A stretch of DNA of 13,133 nt, taken from CAYNYI01 sp964401455 (GTDB lineage: Bacteria; Fibrobacterota; OXYB2-FULL-49-7; CAYNYI01). The notes beneath the pieces were generated by a model. That model was not told the DNA's origin. It saw only the letters and a program-made list of their open reading frames with translations, and ran no database searches. The position numbers and the translations under genes are program-made. Shown here in pieces: positions 7,236-13,133 of the stretch. The DNA is taken from contig CAYNYI010000083.1 of assembly GCA_964401455.1 (NCBI GenBank), forward strand, positions 1 to 13,133, written 5' to 3'. The number at the start of each line of letters is the position of its first letter. Positions within the stretch are counted from its first letter, which is position 1.

Positions 7236-7745
7236 TTATTGGGATGTATCGAAACCGCCCGGCAAAAGAGCCCCGGCCAGGTTTTCCTTGAATTCGGTGA
7301 GATAATTGCCGTTAACGTTGCTGAAATCCGACAAGAAGGCGCGTACTCCGGATATTTTGTTTTTTCTAAAAACAGACTCGGAGAAATCCGCTCCGGAGAA
7401 ATCTACGCTGCTGATTTCACATTCCTCAAAAACACATTCAGCTAAGACCGCATCCACGGCGCGTAACCTTTTGAGCGTTGAAATACTAAATACAGAAGCG
7501 CGAAGATAGGAGTCGGAAAAATCGGCCTCACCCAGATTACAGTTTTTAAAGGTGCATCTGGCGAGATAGGCTTTTTTAAAACAGGCGTTTCTGAGATCAC
7601 AGCCACTGAAATCCCCACCCGGAAAGTTTGCCCCGGAAAGATTTATGCCGCGCAGGTCCTGTCCCGAAAAATTACCCCGGAAGATCTTGCGGCCTTTTTT
7701 GACCGCATTCTGCATATCGACTTTTAAAATTTTATTTGTTACCAT
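7236..7745 (-). CDS. Pentapeptide-repeat protein
   Basis: The 169-residue protein is made mostly of A(N/D)LxX-type repeats, for example FSGQDLRGINLSGANFPGGDFSG is readable in overlapping fives (FRGNF, GQDLR, GINLS, GANFP). The repeats run from about residue 22 to 86 and again from about 103 to 150, with a less regular stretch (STLKRLRAVDAV) between. These repeats form a right-handed quadrilateral beta-helix. Some members mimic DNA and protect gyrase, but most have no known role and nothing here points to one. No signal peptide or membrane segment is seen, so it is probably cytoplasmic. The ATG at 7745 has no Shine-Dalgarno sequence and lies 5 bases after a -10 box; ATG 7715 (residue 11) is an alternative. 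It probably heads a transcript with the aminotransferase, guaA and the barrel gene. Confidence 0.85.
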   Translation of the reverse strand: MVTNKILKVDMQNAVKKGRKIFRGNFSGQDLRGINLSGANFPGGDFSGCDLRNACFKKAYLARCTFKNCNLGEADFSDSYLRASVFSISTLKRLRAVDAVLAECVFEECEISSVDFSGADFSESVFRKNKISGVRAFLSDFSNVNGNYLTEFKENLAGALLPGGFDTSQ

Positions 7746-7750
7746 GCTTT

Positions 7751-7780
7751 AATATAAATTTCTTAACACATCCCGTTCAA
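7751..7780 (-). promoter_or_regulatory. Sigma-70-type promoter of the pentapeptide-guaA transcript
   Basis: On the minus strand TTGAAC (plus 7775-7780) and TATATT (plus 7751-7756) are separated by 18 bases, matching the consensus at 4 and 5 of 6 positions. Only 5 bases separate the -10 box from the ATG at 7745, which suggests a leaderless mRNA or use of the ATG at 7715. It lies in the 59-base gap after the reductase-methyltransferase gene and would make the guaA group a separate transcription unit. Confidence 0.5.
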
Positions 7781-7804
7781 TCTTATCGTCAACAAAAGAT
7801 ATTG

Positions 7805-9685
7805 TCATGCTTTTACTATCAAAAAGTCATGCCGGCCGCGGCGGTCGGAACTTGAATGGTCAGGCACATAAACATCTCTTACCTGTAAAAGTAACTTGAG
7901 GTCATTCTCTAAAAGCCATCTTTCCACCCACTTCTCCTCATTCTCATGCTCATAGAGAACCCATATGGAGTCTTTTTTCATGAGCTTTTTTATACGCGAA
8001 GTAAGATCGGAAATGTTCATGACATCTCCCGAAGGCCGGAAACCTATATGCTGAAAGACAAACGTAGTTAATACAAGATCAACTTTCCCCTCATAATACC
8101 TGACTCTCTCGTCAAAGCTGTTGGTAATATAAGCACGCCTCGAATACTTTTTATCATTGTTGTCCCAGAAATGCCCGGTCATATAAGGATTAGGGTCTAT
8201 TCCGAGATAGAATGCCCCGGTATTTTCAAAAACCCATGGGGCGTTTCTGCCGGAGCCGCAACCAAAGTCAAGGACAACTTTACTGTCGAGCATCCTTGAG
8301 GCAAAAGGGTTTTTCACCTTACCCGCACCGCTCTCCAGAACCGGTGTGTGAAACTGCGTACGTATCCAGGGTGTATATTGCCAGCTCTTAGCTTCCTCAT
8401 TGTCTTTTACCGCAATCCCCGCTATACCGAAAGACTTGAAATACTTGGGCTTTAATATCTGCTTCAAAGCGGAGAAAATCAGGGGAAAATAAAAAAACGG
8501 ATTAAGAAGCCGAAAACGAGACAAGGAACCGGAAACTATTTTTATCAGTGATTCGTAAAATTTATCGTTTCTCGTAGCATTTTTTAAAACGAAATCAAAA
8601 AGGGCTTTCTTTTTCGCTAAACGAAGAAGCAGAAAGGAAATGAAAATTTCTTTTTTAAAAACGCGTTTGAATTTCCTGTCGTAAATTCTGAAAAATGTTT
8701 TTTTGTTCCCTGCCAGTTTCTCCGCCGCCGAATCCGCGGCCAGAACTCCCGAATACATGGCATTACCTATACCCTCACCTGTAAAAGCGTCAACCATGGC
8801 CGCTTCATCACCGCCCGCCGCAAAATTTAAAGCTGTTTTAACCGGTCTTCCGCCTGACGGAAGGATCCAGCCTTCCGGCTCTCCGACAATCCTTGCGTTG
8901 GAAAATCTCTCTGAAAAGACAGGTGAAGATTCCAGCTGAAGCAGCATCTTGCGCATACCGGGGCTGTTTTTGCCTTTTATCGGATAGGAGGTAAAACCCG
9001 CGTTAATTAAACCGTCCGGCATAGTGAAAACCCAGAAATATCCTGGAATAATTTGCTTTTCAAAAGACATTTCAATGGTATCTGGAGAAGAATAGACACC
9101 GCTGTAAAAAGCCCTTATACCTCTGATTTCTTTTAGTCGGCTGTTTTTCCTTAATACCGGATAAGAAGGCCCTCTGTAACCTGATGCCCCGAAAAAGAAG
9201 CGTGCCCTAAACTGCAGGGGAGCCTGCGCACCTTCCCCTTCACAGTTAACAAAAACAATCTTTTTATCTTCTATTACTTTTCCGCATTCGCTTAAACCTC
9301 TAAAAAACACCGCGCCGGCTTTTTCAGCCTGTTTTTGAAGAAAAGAATCAAAATCACGTCTGTAAACGGTAAAACCTCCGCTTTTTTCGGAAAATACCGG
9401 ATCTTTTTGTACACTAAGCTTGAGAGAGTGTCCGGAAGGGGATGAAAAAAAGACCGAATCTATTTTATTGTGCGGAACATCACGCAGAAAATTATCGTAT
9501 ATGCCAAGTTCTTTCAATCTGGATACCGCGCGTCCCGAAAGACCGCCGCCGCAAATTTTTTCAGAAACCGACTCCGTTTTTTCAATCACAGCGCTGCGAA
9601 GACCTTTTCTGGCGGCGGCAATGGCGCAGGCGCACCCGGCGGGTCCTCCACCGGATATCAAGATGTCAAATTCCGTATCATGCAT
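7805..9685 (-). CDS. Fusion: geranylgeranyl-reductase-family flavoprotein + SAM methyltransferase
   Basis: This is one 626-residue polypeptide with two enzyme parts. Residues 1-340 are a GGR-family FAD reductase: dinucleotide fold ILISGGGPAGCACA (GxGxxG at 12-17), KICGGGLSGRA, and the substrate-cavity motif PGYFWVFTMPDGLINAGF (214-231). The second FAD motif is GGDEAAMVDAFTGEGIG (291-307). Relatives reduce double bonds of isoprenoid chains (geranylgeranyl lipids, menaquinone tails). Residues 340-450 are helical and hydrophobic, as in the family's C-terminal part. Residues 465-626 are a class I SAM methyltransferase: VVLDFGCGSGR (470-480), GIDPNP with acidic D497, then VDLVLTTFVFQH. The ATG lies 9 bases after GGAGG and overlaps the recO stop by 8 bases. 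I infer that both parts act on one lipid, perhaps an isoprenoid or unsaturated chain; the order of reactions is unknown. There is no in-frame stop or break between the parts. Confidence 0.88.
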   Translation of the reverse strand: MHDTEFDILISGGGPAGCACAIAAARKGLRSAVIEKTESVSEKICGGGLSGRAVSRLKELGIYDNFLRDVPHNKIDSVFFSSPSGHSLKLSVQKDPVFSEKSGGFTVYRRDFDSFLQKQAEKAGAVFFRGLSECGKVIEDKKIVFVNCEGEGAQAPLQFRARFFFGASGYRGPSYPVLRKNSRLKEIRGIRAFYSGVYSSPDTIEMSFEKQIIPGYFWVFTMPDGLINAGFTSYPIKGKNSPGMRKMLLQLESSPVFSERFSNARIVGEPEGWILPSGGRPVKTALNFAAGGDEAAMVDAFTGEGIGNAMYSGVLAADSAAEKLAGNKKTFFRIYDRKFKRVFKKEIFISFLLLRLAKKKALFDFVLKNATRNDKFYESLIKIVSGSLSRFRLLNPFFYFPLIFSALKQILKPKYFKSFGIAGIAVKDNEEAKSWQYTPWIRTQFHTPVLESGAGKVKNPFASRMLDSKVVLDFGCGSGRNAPWVFENTGAFYLGIDPNPYMTGHFWDNNDKKYSRRAYITNSFDERVRYYEGKVDLVLTTFVFQHIGFRPSGDVMNISDLTSRIKKLMKKDSIWVLYEHENEEKWVERWLLENDLKLLLQVRDVYVPDHSSSDRRGRHDFLIVKA

Positions 9686-10301
9686 CAGGAAGTGCCTCCG
9701 AAAGGAAAGATAACGATTTCAACGCAGGCCTTTTCTCAAAATGGTTAAAAAGCCTGCTCACAAGATAGGTGCTGTATTCAAGGGCCCTTTCGGGTTCGAA
9801 ACCATCAGGTGGAGGCACAGGTGCTTCGGACGCGGTATCCAGCATAAACCCGAACAAAGCCGAGATATCCAGAAGGTAAGAGTTAAAAATAAAGAATACC
9901 TCACGGCAGTCCGCACCGGATTCAATGCGTCTCATGAAATCTTCGGTAATTGTAAAAAGTTCGGGACTGGACCAGCCGGGATCCAGTATTGATGAAAGAA
10001 CTTCAAAAGCGGAATGTATTATACCAGTTTTTATAAGATCGCACTGAATCCGGGGAAAATAAACGGCCGGCGTGATTTCTTTGAGTATCTTGAGTCCGTC
10101 AGGCTTGCCTCTTTTGTAGAAAACCGCGTTTACACAAGAACCAGTATGAAGAGAAGAAATCCCGGAGCGCCCTGACCTCCTTATACCCTTGGCTATACAA
10201 TGGACCTTTCCCGATTCTCTCGAGAAAAGATGCAGAATCATACTGGTTTCCCGGTGTCTGAAAGACCGCAGAACAAAGGCCGGAGAAAAGATCAGACTCA
10301 T
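9678..10301 (-). CDS. recO: DNA repair protein RecO
   Basis: RecO helps RecR load RecA onto single-stranded DNA in the RecFOR pathway and anneals strands. The first 80 residues are the OB-fold domain, with the usual pattern FVLRSFRHRETSMILHLFSRESGKV and AKGIRRSGR (residues 9-46). The rest is helical, including the DLIKTGIIHSAFEVLSSIL and FFIFNSYLLDISALFGF pieces expected of the C-terminal domain. At 207 residues it is shorter than most RecO proteins (about 230-250). There is no CxxC pair, so the zinc site found in many RecO proteins is missing. The start overlaps the DUF502 stop by 4 bases (ATGA) and the stop overlaps the reductase start by 8, so it sits in the middle of a tightly coupled block. 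Confidence 0.88.
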   Translation of the reverse strand: MSLIFSPAFVLRSFRHRETSMILHLFSRESGKVHCIAKGIRRSGRSGISSLHTGSCVNAVFYKRGKPDGLKILKEITPAVYFPRIQCDLIKTGIIHSAFEVLSSILDPGWSSPELFTITEDFMRRIESGADCREVFFIFNSYLLDISALFGFMLDTASEAPVPPPDGFEPERALEYSTYLVSRLFNHFEKRPALKSLSFLSEALPDA

Positions 10302-10945
10302 TTATTTTCCGCCTTTTCCTCTCCTTCCTCCACGCCGGGCAGTTTTTCCTGATAAACCATGCCGCCCGACATTATTATTCTGACCGCCTCTTCTATACCA
10401 AGCCCCAGGTCCTTTACATCCTCTTTCGGGACAATAAGCATAAAGCCAGAGGTGGGGTTGGGAGTTGTCGGCAGGAAAACATTGCACATACCCGGATTAG
10501 GCTCAACCGGCCTGAGTCTGCGGGTTATGTGTGAAGAAGTATCCGAAGTCAGAAAGGCAATAGAATAAAGACCCTTTCTTGGATATTCTATTAGGACCGC
10601 TTTTTTAAAAACCTTCTTCCCTCCTCCAATAAAAGCCTCGGAGATTTGTCGTATATTTTTATAAACCTTGTGAACAAAAGGTATCCTCTCCAGAAAACTC
10701 TGCCCCATCTTAATAGGAAGCCTGGCGAATTTTTTTCTTGCCAGTACACCGACAAGGACACACCCGACAACAAGAATCACAAGCCCGATTCCCACCGGAA
10801 GGTCTACTTTGAAGAACTGCCTTATAAGGCCGTTAACCGGTGAATCTATTATGACAAAAGCTTTATAAATAAGGAACGCCGTCGCCAGAATCGGGACGAT
10901 TATTATAAGGCCCGCAAAAAAATTATCTCTGAGTTTTCTGATCAT
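10298..10945 (-). CDS. DUF502-family inner-membrane protein
   Basis: The 215-residue protein has two membrane helices (about 9-30, FFAGLIIIVPILATAFLIY, and 50-69, VGIGLVILVVGCVLVGVLA). A soluble domain follows, with the family's conserved segments RIPFVHKVYKNIRQI (88-101), VLIEYPRKGLYSIAFLT, VFLPTTPNPTSGF and a DLGLGIEEAVRIIMSGG helix. The C-terminus is acidic. DUF502 proteins are widespread in bacteria (and in plants, where relatives are linked to membrane trafficking), but their bacterial role is unknown. It overlaps both neighbours by 4 bases (ATGA), with the ftsB-like gene before and recO after, so the products are made together. Confidence 0.92.
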   Translation of the reverse strand: MIRKLRDNFFAGLIIIVPILATAFLIYKAFVIIDSPVNGLIRQFFKVDLPVGIGLVILVVGCVLVGVLARKKFARLPIKMGQSFLERIPFVHKVYKNIRQISEAFIGGGKKVFKKAVLIEYPRKGLYSIAFLTSDTSSHITRRLRPVEPNPGMCNVFLPTTPNPTSGFMLIVPKEDVKDLGLGIEEAVRIIMSGGMVYQEKLPGVEEGEEKAENK

Positions 10946-11277
10946 TTTTCTTTCTCCCCGGAATCAATGAATTTAATAACTTTTTCTTCGGAAGCGGCCA
11001 TGCCCCATTTTTCTCTAGCCTCTTTTTCTATGAGCTCCGGATCTTTTTCCATATAACGCTTCAAAAGAACACGGCGCTCCTCGAGAAGTGTCTTTACTGA
11101 ATCGATCTCCCGGATTAGCCTTCCGTTCTCTTTTTTCACTTTGTACATCTTGATAAACCCGGAATTCCCGCCAAGAAAAACAGCATAAAGAAGCCATAGC
11201 AGGAGAGCCGCCGCGCCCCAGATTAAAAACTTTTTAGGACTGTTTTTTCCGGCACCGGGGGGCCGCAGAAATTTCAT
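10942..11277 (-). CDS. ftsB: FtsB/DivIC-type septum formation initiator
   Basis: This 111-residue protein has the FtsB/DivIC layout: a short basic cytoplasmic tail (1-16), one membrane helix (17-36, FLIWGAAALLLWLLYAVFL), then a coiled coil (about 43-78, KVKKENGRLIREIDSVKTLL). The family end motif is DPELIEKEAREKWGMAASEEKVIKF (79-103; read as DPELIEKEAREKWGM plus EEKVIKF). FtsB joins FtsL and FtsQ/DivIB in the division complex that activates septal peptidoglycan synthesis. FtsB and DivIC are distant versions of the same family and cannot be separated here; the symbol is therefore tentative. It heads the overlapping block, 89 bases after dprA. The ATG lacks a clear Shine-Dalgarno sequence (AAAGAACTGCATT precedes it). 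Its stop overlaps the DUF502 start (ATGA). Confidence 0.85.
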   Translation of the reverse strand: MKFLRPPGAGKNSPKKFLIWGAAALLLWLLYAVFLGGNSGFIKMYKVKKENGRLIREIDSVKTLLEERRVLLKRYMEKDPELIEKEAREKWGMAASEEKVIKFIDSGEKEK

Positions 11278-11366
11278 AATGCAGTTCTTTGGATAAAGTC
11301 ATTCATATCACACCATATAAAATATTTATTTAACTACCTGTTAATAAATAAAAATCAGGATTTTCT
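11278..11366 (-). other. AT-rich spacer between dprA and the ftsB-like gene
   Basis: Eighty-nine mostly A/T bases. An extended -10-like TGATATGAA occurs on the minus strand about 25 bases before the ftsB-like ATG, but there is no good -35. AAAAT/ATTTT arms just after the dprA stop are too weak for a terminator. A promoter for the division/recO block may be here, but I cannot place it firmly. Confidence 0.25.
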
Positions 11367-12464
11367 TCAGATAAAATTCAGTTTAAAGCAGCGGCCGGGC
11401 ATCTGAGAGACATATCCCTTTATCTCCATAGTCAGAAGCCCGGCGAGAAGTTCCTGAATAGTGAGTCCGGATTTCTCAGAAATATCTTCTAGAGAAACAG
11501 CGCCTTCCTCCATTGCCCGTGATATCGTCATTTCTATTCCGCTAAGTTCAGGCTTGCGTCTGACCGCAGTTTCTTGAATGGCGGAATGGGACGTATATTC
11601 AAAAATTATGTCAGAAGCACAAGTAACCGGCCTGGCTCCGTTTTTAAGGAGCTCATTAGTGCCTCTGCACACGGATTCATCAACCGGGCCCGGAACGGCG
11701 AAAAGGTCCCGGTTCTGTTCGGCCGCGAAGTCCACCGTTATAAGCGCCCCCCCTTTTTCTCCCGACTCTACAACAAGAACACCCCTTGACAAAGCGCTGA
11801 TTATCCGATTGCGCCGTGGGAAATTATTGGCGTCTGGCGGGGTAAAAAATGGATACTCGGATATAAGAAACCCGGAAAGGCACATTCTTTCTGCAAGCCC
11901 GCGATTGCAAGACGGATATATTCTGTCAAGACCACACCCCATCACTCCTCCGCTTCTGCCCCCCGCCGCCAATGCTCCTTCATGCGCGGCGGTATCAATC
12001 CCCGAGGCAAGACCGCTGACAACGGTAAAACCGGCCGCGGCCAGCCCACGGGAGATATCACCGGCGGCCCGTCTGCCCCTTAAAGTCGCTCTGCGCGTCC
12101 CTACTATCGCAACAGCAGAGCGATCCGAAAAAAAATATTCCCCTGCGATATAGATAATTACAGGAGGATCGTATATTTCCCTTAGGATATCCGGATACTC
12201 TTCGTCCATATATGAAAGTATTCTGACATTGAGTTTTTCCGCAGAATCCAGCTGGCACCGCACAAAAGACATATCAATACCCCTGGAGAGCTCGGTATAA
12301 GAAGATTTTCTGACACCCGCTAATTGCGGATATGAACCTTCGGAACGGCCGAACACTTCGCATGGAGAACCGAAATAATTAATAAGACCGTGGGCTGTTC
12401 TCGGCCCTATACCCTTAACTGCGTTCAATGCAATGAGCGCGTGTCTGTTTTTTTCTTCAGTCAT
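11367..12464 (-). CDS. dprA: DNA-processing protein DprA (Smf)
   Basis: DprA binds incoming single-stranded DNA during natural transformation, protects it and loads RecA; it is also common in non-competent bacteria. Residues 7-50 form a helix-hairpin-helix-like N-terminal domain (LNAVKGIGPRTAHGLINYFG). Residues 80-290 are the Rossmann core: AIVGTRRATLRGRRAA (119-134), VVSGLASGIDTAAHEGAL (148-164), GVMGCGLDRIYP, FPRRNRIIS (215-223), and DFAAEQNRDLFAVPGPV. Residues 305-365 form the winged-helix C-terminal domain (ISEKSGLTIQELLAGLLTMEIKGYV). The length of 365 is normal. No Shine-Dalgarno sequence precedes the ATG; a promoter lies so close that the mRNA may be leaderless. It is first in the long minus-strand run and divergent from the Nudix gene. 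DprA and RecO both act in RecA loading, which may explain the shared neighbourhood. Confidence 0.95.
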   Translation of the reverse strand: MTEEKNRHALIALNAVKGIGPRTAHGLINYFGSPCEVFGRSEGSYPQLAGVRKSSYTELSRGIDMSFVRCQLDSAEKLNVRILSYMDEEYPDILREIYDPPVIIYIAGEYFFSDRSAVAIVGTRRATLRGRRAAGDISRGLAAAGFTVVSGLASGIDTAAHEGALAAGGRSGGVMGCGLDRIYPSCNRGLAERMCLSGFLISEYPFFTPPDANNFPRRNRIISALSRGVLVVESGEKGGALITVDFAAEQNRDLFAVPGPVDESVCRGTNELLKNGARPVTCASDIIFEYTSHSAIQETAVRRKPELSGIEMTISRAMEEGAVSLEDISEKSGLTIQELLAGLLTMEIKGYVSQMPGRCFKLNFI

Positions 12465-12472
12465 CAGGAGGC

Positions 12473-12501
12473 AAAATACTATATATTACACATAATTTCA
12501 A
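12473..12501 (-). promoter_or_regulatory. Promoter of dprA
   Basis: On the minus strand TTGAAA (plus 12496-12501, 5 of 6) and TATTTT (plus 12473-12478, 4 of 6) are 17 bases apart. The -10 box ends 8 bases before the dprA ATG, so transcription should begin at or just before the start codon. A TATAGT overlapping upstream is an alternative -10 without a matching -35. Confidence 0.45.
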
Positions 12502-12510
12502 AAACTTTTA

Positions 12511-12540
12511 TTGATTTTTTTACTTATTTCTTATTATACA
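12511..12540 (+). promoter_or_regulatory. Possible promoter of the Nudix gene
   Basis: TTGATT (12511-12516) and TATACA (12535-12540) are 18 bases apart, each matching the consensus at 4 of 6 positions. This gives a leader of about 50 bases containing GAGG before the ATG at 12598. The 133-base divergent region is very AT-rich, so chance matches are likely and confidence is low. Confidence 0.3.
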
Positions 12541-12597
12541 ATGGTATCAGCAATTTCTTGAAAATGGAGAAGGTTTAAATATATCTTGAGGACGTCT

Positions 12598-13062
12598 ATG
12601 AAAAAAAACTTGAGCGAAAACAAACTACCGAGAATAAGAGTGGCCGCTTTAGTCCGCGAAAAAAACCGTTATCTTGTCGTAAAACATGAAAAAAACGGTG
12701 CCGAATATATTCTTTTCCCGGGAGGAGGGGTTAAAAGAGGCGAAACACTTAAAGACGCTCTCAGGCGCGAAGTTCTTGAGGAAACCGGCTACCTTTCCAA
12801 GCCGCTGGACATTGTACTCGTTAACGATTCTATCTGCCCGGAAGGCGGTAAGCATACAGTTAATATTTATTTCAGGACCGAGATTATAAAAGATACAGGC
12901 AAAGCTTCGAAAGACCCTGCCGTCATCGACAGATTTTTCATAAGAAGCGATCGGTTAAAAAAGGAAGGCGTCAGACCGGACATACTGGATTTTCTTGATA
13001 ATTTAAATACCTGTGCGGAAGACAAACCGGTTTATGCCGGTAATGTATGGAAAAACTATTAA
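12598..13062 (+). CDS. Nudix hydrolase
   Basis: Nudix enzymes hydrolyse nucleoside diphosphates linked to another group (damaged nucleotides, sugar nucleotides, cofactors, RNA caps). The full Nudix box is present at residues 43-65: GGVKRGE, seven residues, then REVLEETGY, matching G-x5-E-x7-RE-U-x-EE-x-G-U. The first strand is RIRVAALVREKNRYLVVKHE. I start the 154-residue protein at ATG 12598, because GAGG at 12588-12591 is correctly spaced before it. A TTG at 12586 overlaps that ribosome binding site and is unlikely to be the start. The substrate cannot be predicted; the C-terminal end (YAGNVWKNY) is not a known specificity motif. It is followed after 12 bases by the next gene and is probably in one operon with it. 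Confidence 0.92.
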   Translation: MKKNLSENKLPRIRVAALVREKNRYLVVKHEKNGAEYILFPGGGVKRGETLKDALRREVLEETGYLSKPLDIVLVNDSICPEGGKHTVNIYFRTEIIKDTGKASKDPAVIDRFFIRSDRLKKEGVRPDILDFLDNLNTCAEDKPVYAGNVWKNY

Positions 13063-13074
13063 TAAGGGGGAAAA

Positions 13075-13133
13075 ATGGCTGAAATGTTAAAAAAAGCCGA
13101 AGGAATATACACTTCGGAGACAAATCTTGAAAA
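13075..13133 (+). CDS. Start of an unidentified gene, cut by the window end
   Basis: Nineteen codons are visible, beginning MAEMLKKAEGIYTSETNLE. AAGGGGG lies a few bases before the ATG, a strong ribosome binding site. It follows the Nudix stop by 12 bases and is probably co-transcribed with it. Too little is present to name a family. Confidence 0.65.
   Translation, partial: MAEMLKKAEGIYTSETNLE

Noticed and set aside
7757..7804. Inverted-repeat-like CAATATC ... GATAAGATTG after the reductase-methyltransferase gene
   Set aside because: The arms do not pair fully and no T run follows, so I call neither a terminator nor an operator.
9442..9768. Open frame of 108 codons on the plus strand
   Set aside because: It is antisense to the FAD-binding start of the reductase and the end of recO. 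The product is Arg-rich and featureless.
11338..11366. AAAAT/ATTTT arms after the dprA stop as a terminator
   Set aside because: The stem is only five A/T pairs without G or C, too weak for an intrinsic terminator.
11578..12153. Open frame of 191 codons on the plus strand
   Set aside because: It is antisense to the conserved Rossmann core of dprA, Ser/Pro/Ala-rich with no recognisable fold, and has no ribosome binding site. It is a shadow of codon bias in dprA.
12466..12471. AGGAGG on the plus strand just outside dprA
   Set aside because: It looks like a ribosome binding site, but no ATG, GTG or TTG with an open frame follows at a suitable distance. On the dprA strand it is CCTCCT, which is not a binding site.
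12586..12597. TTG start giving a Nudix protein four residues longer
   Set aside because: The TTG overlaps the GAGG element that is correctly spaced for the ATG at 12598, and the extra residues are not needed for the fold.

Overview
The window looks like chromosomal DNA of a diderm (Gram-negative-type) bacterium of moderate GC content. Evidence for an outer membrane is one secreted beta-barrel protein ending in phenylalanine. The housekeeping genes (dprA, an ftsB-type gene, a DUF502 gene, recO, guaA) are clearly bacterial. Gene order and the long GuaA do not match any model organism I know well, so I suggest an uncultivated or poorly sampled lineage and do not name a phylum with confidence. 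No rRNA, tRNA, CRISPR array, insertion sequence or prophage gene is visible, and no gap exceeds about 135 bases.

Left part, plus strand (1-2295): the 3' part of an unusual gene joins alpha/alpha-toroid (prenyltransferase/terpene cyclase-like) repeats to a transglutaminase-like domain. It is translationally coupled to a secreted HExxH metallopeptidase. The reading frame of the first gene appears broken near position 50. Minus strand, 2235-2690: two small genes with good ribosome binding sites, one encoding a Cys-rich zinc-ribbon-like protein of 55 residues. They are divergent from a plus-strand EamA/DMT transporter (2761-3678).

Centre and right, minus strand (12464 down to 3662): a long co-directional run. 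It starts with dprA, then a tightly overlapping block ftsB-like / DUF502 / recO / FAD reductase-methyltransferase fusion, with 4, 4 and 8 base overlaps. After a 59-base gap carrying a good promoter come a pentapeptide-repeat gene, a DegT-family sugar aminotransferase, guaA with no gap at all, and an outer-membrane barrel gene whose ribosome binding site is a run of nine G. The block combines DNA uptake/recombination (DprA, RecO), division (FtsB), and apparently isoprenoid-lipid modification. The right end is plus strand again: a Nudix hydrolase and the first codons of another gene.

The most unusual items are the single polypeptide fusing a geranylgeranyl-reductase-type flavoenzyme to a SAM methyltransferase (7805-9685), the toroid-transglutaminase plus metallopeptidase pair, the G9 tract serving as ribosome binding site of a surface protein, and three genes whose -10 boxes sit so close to the ATG that they may be leaderless.
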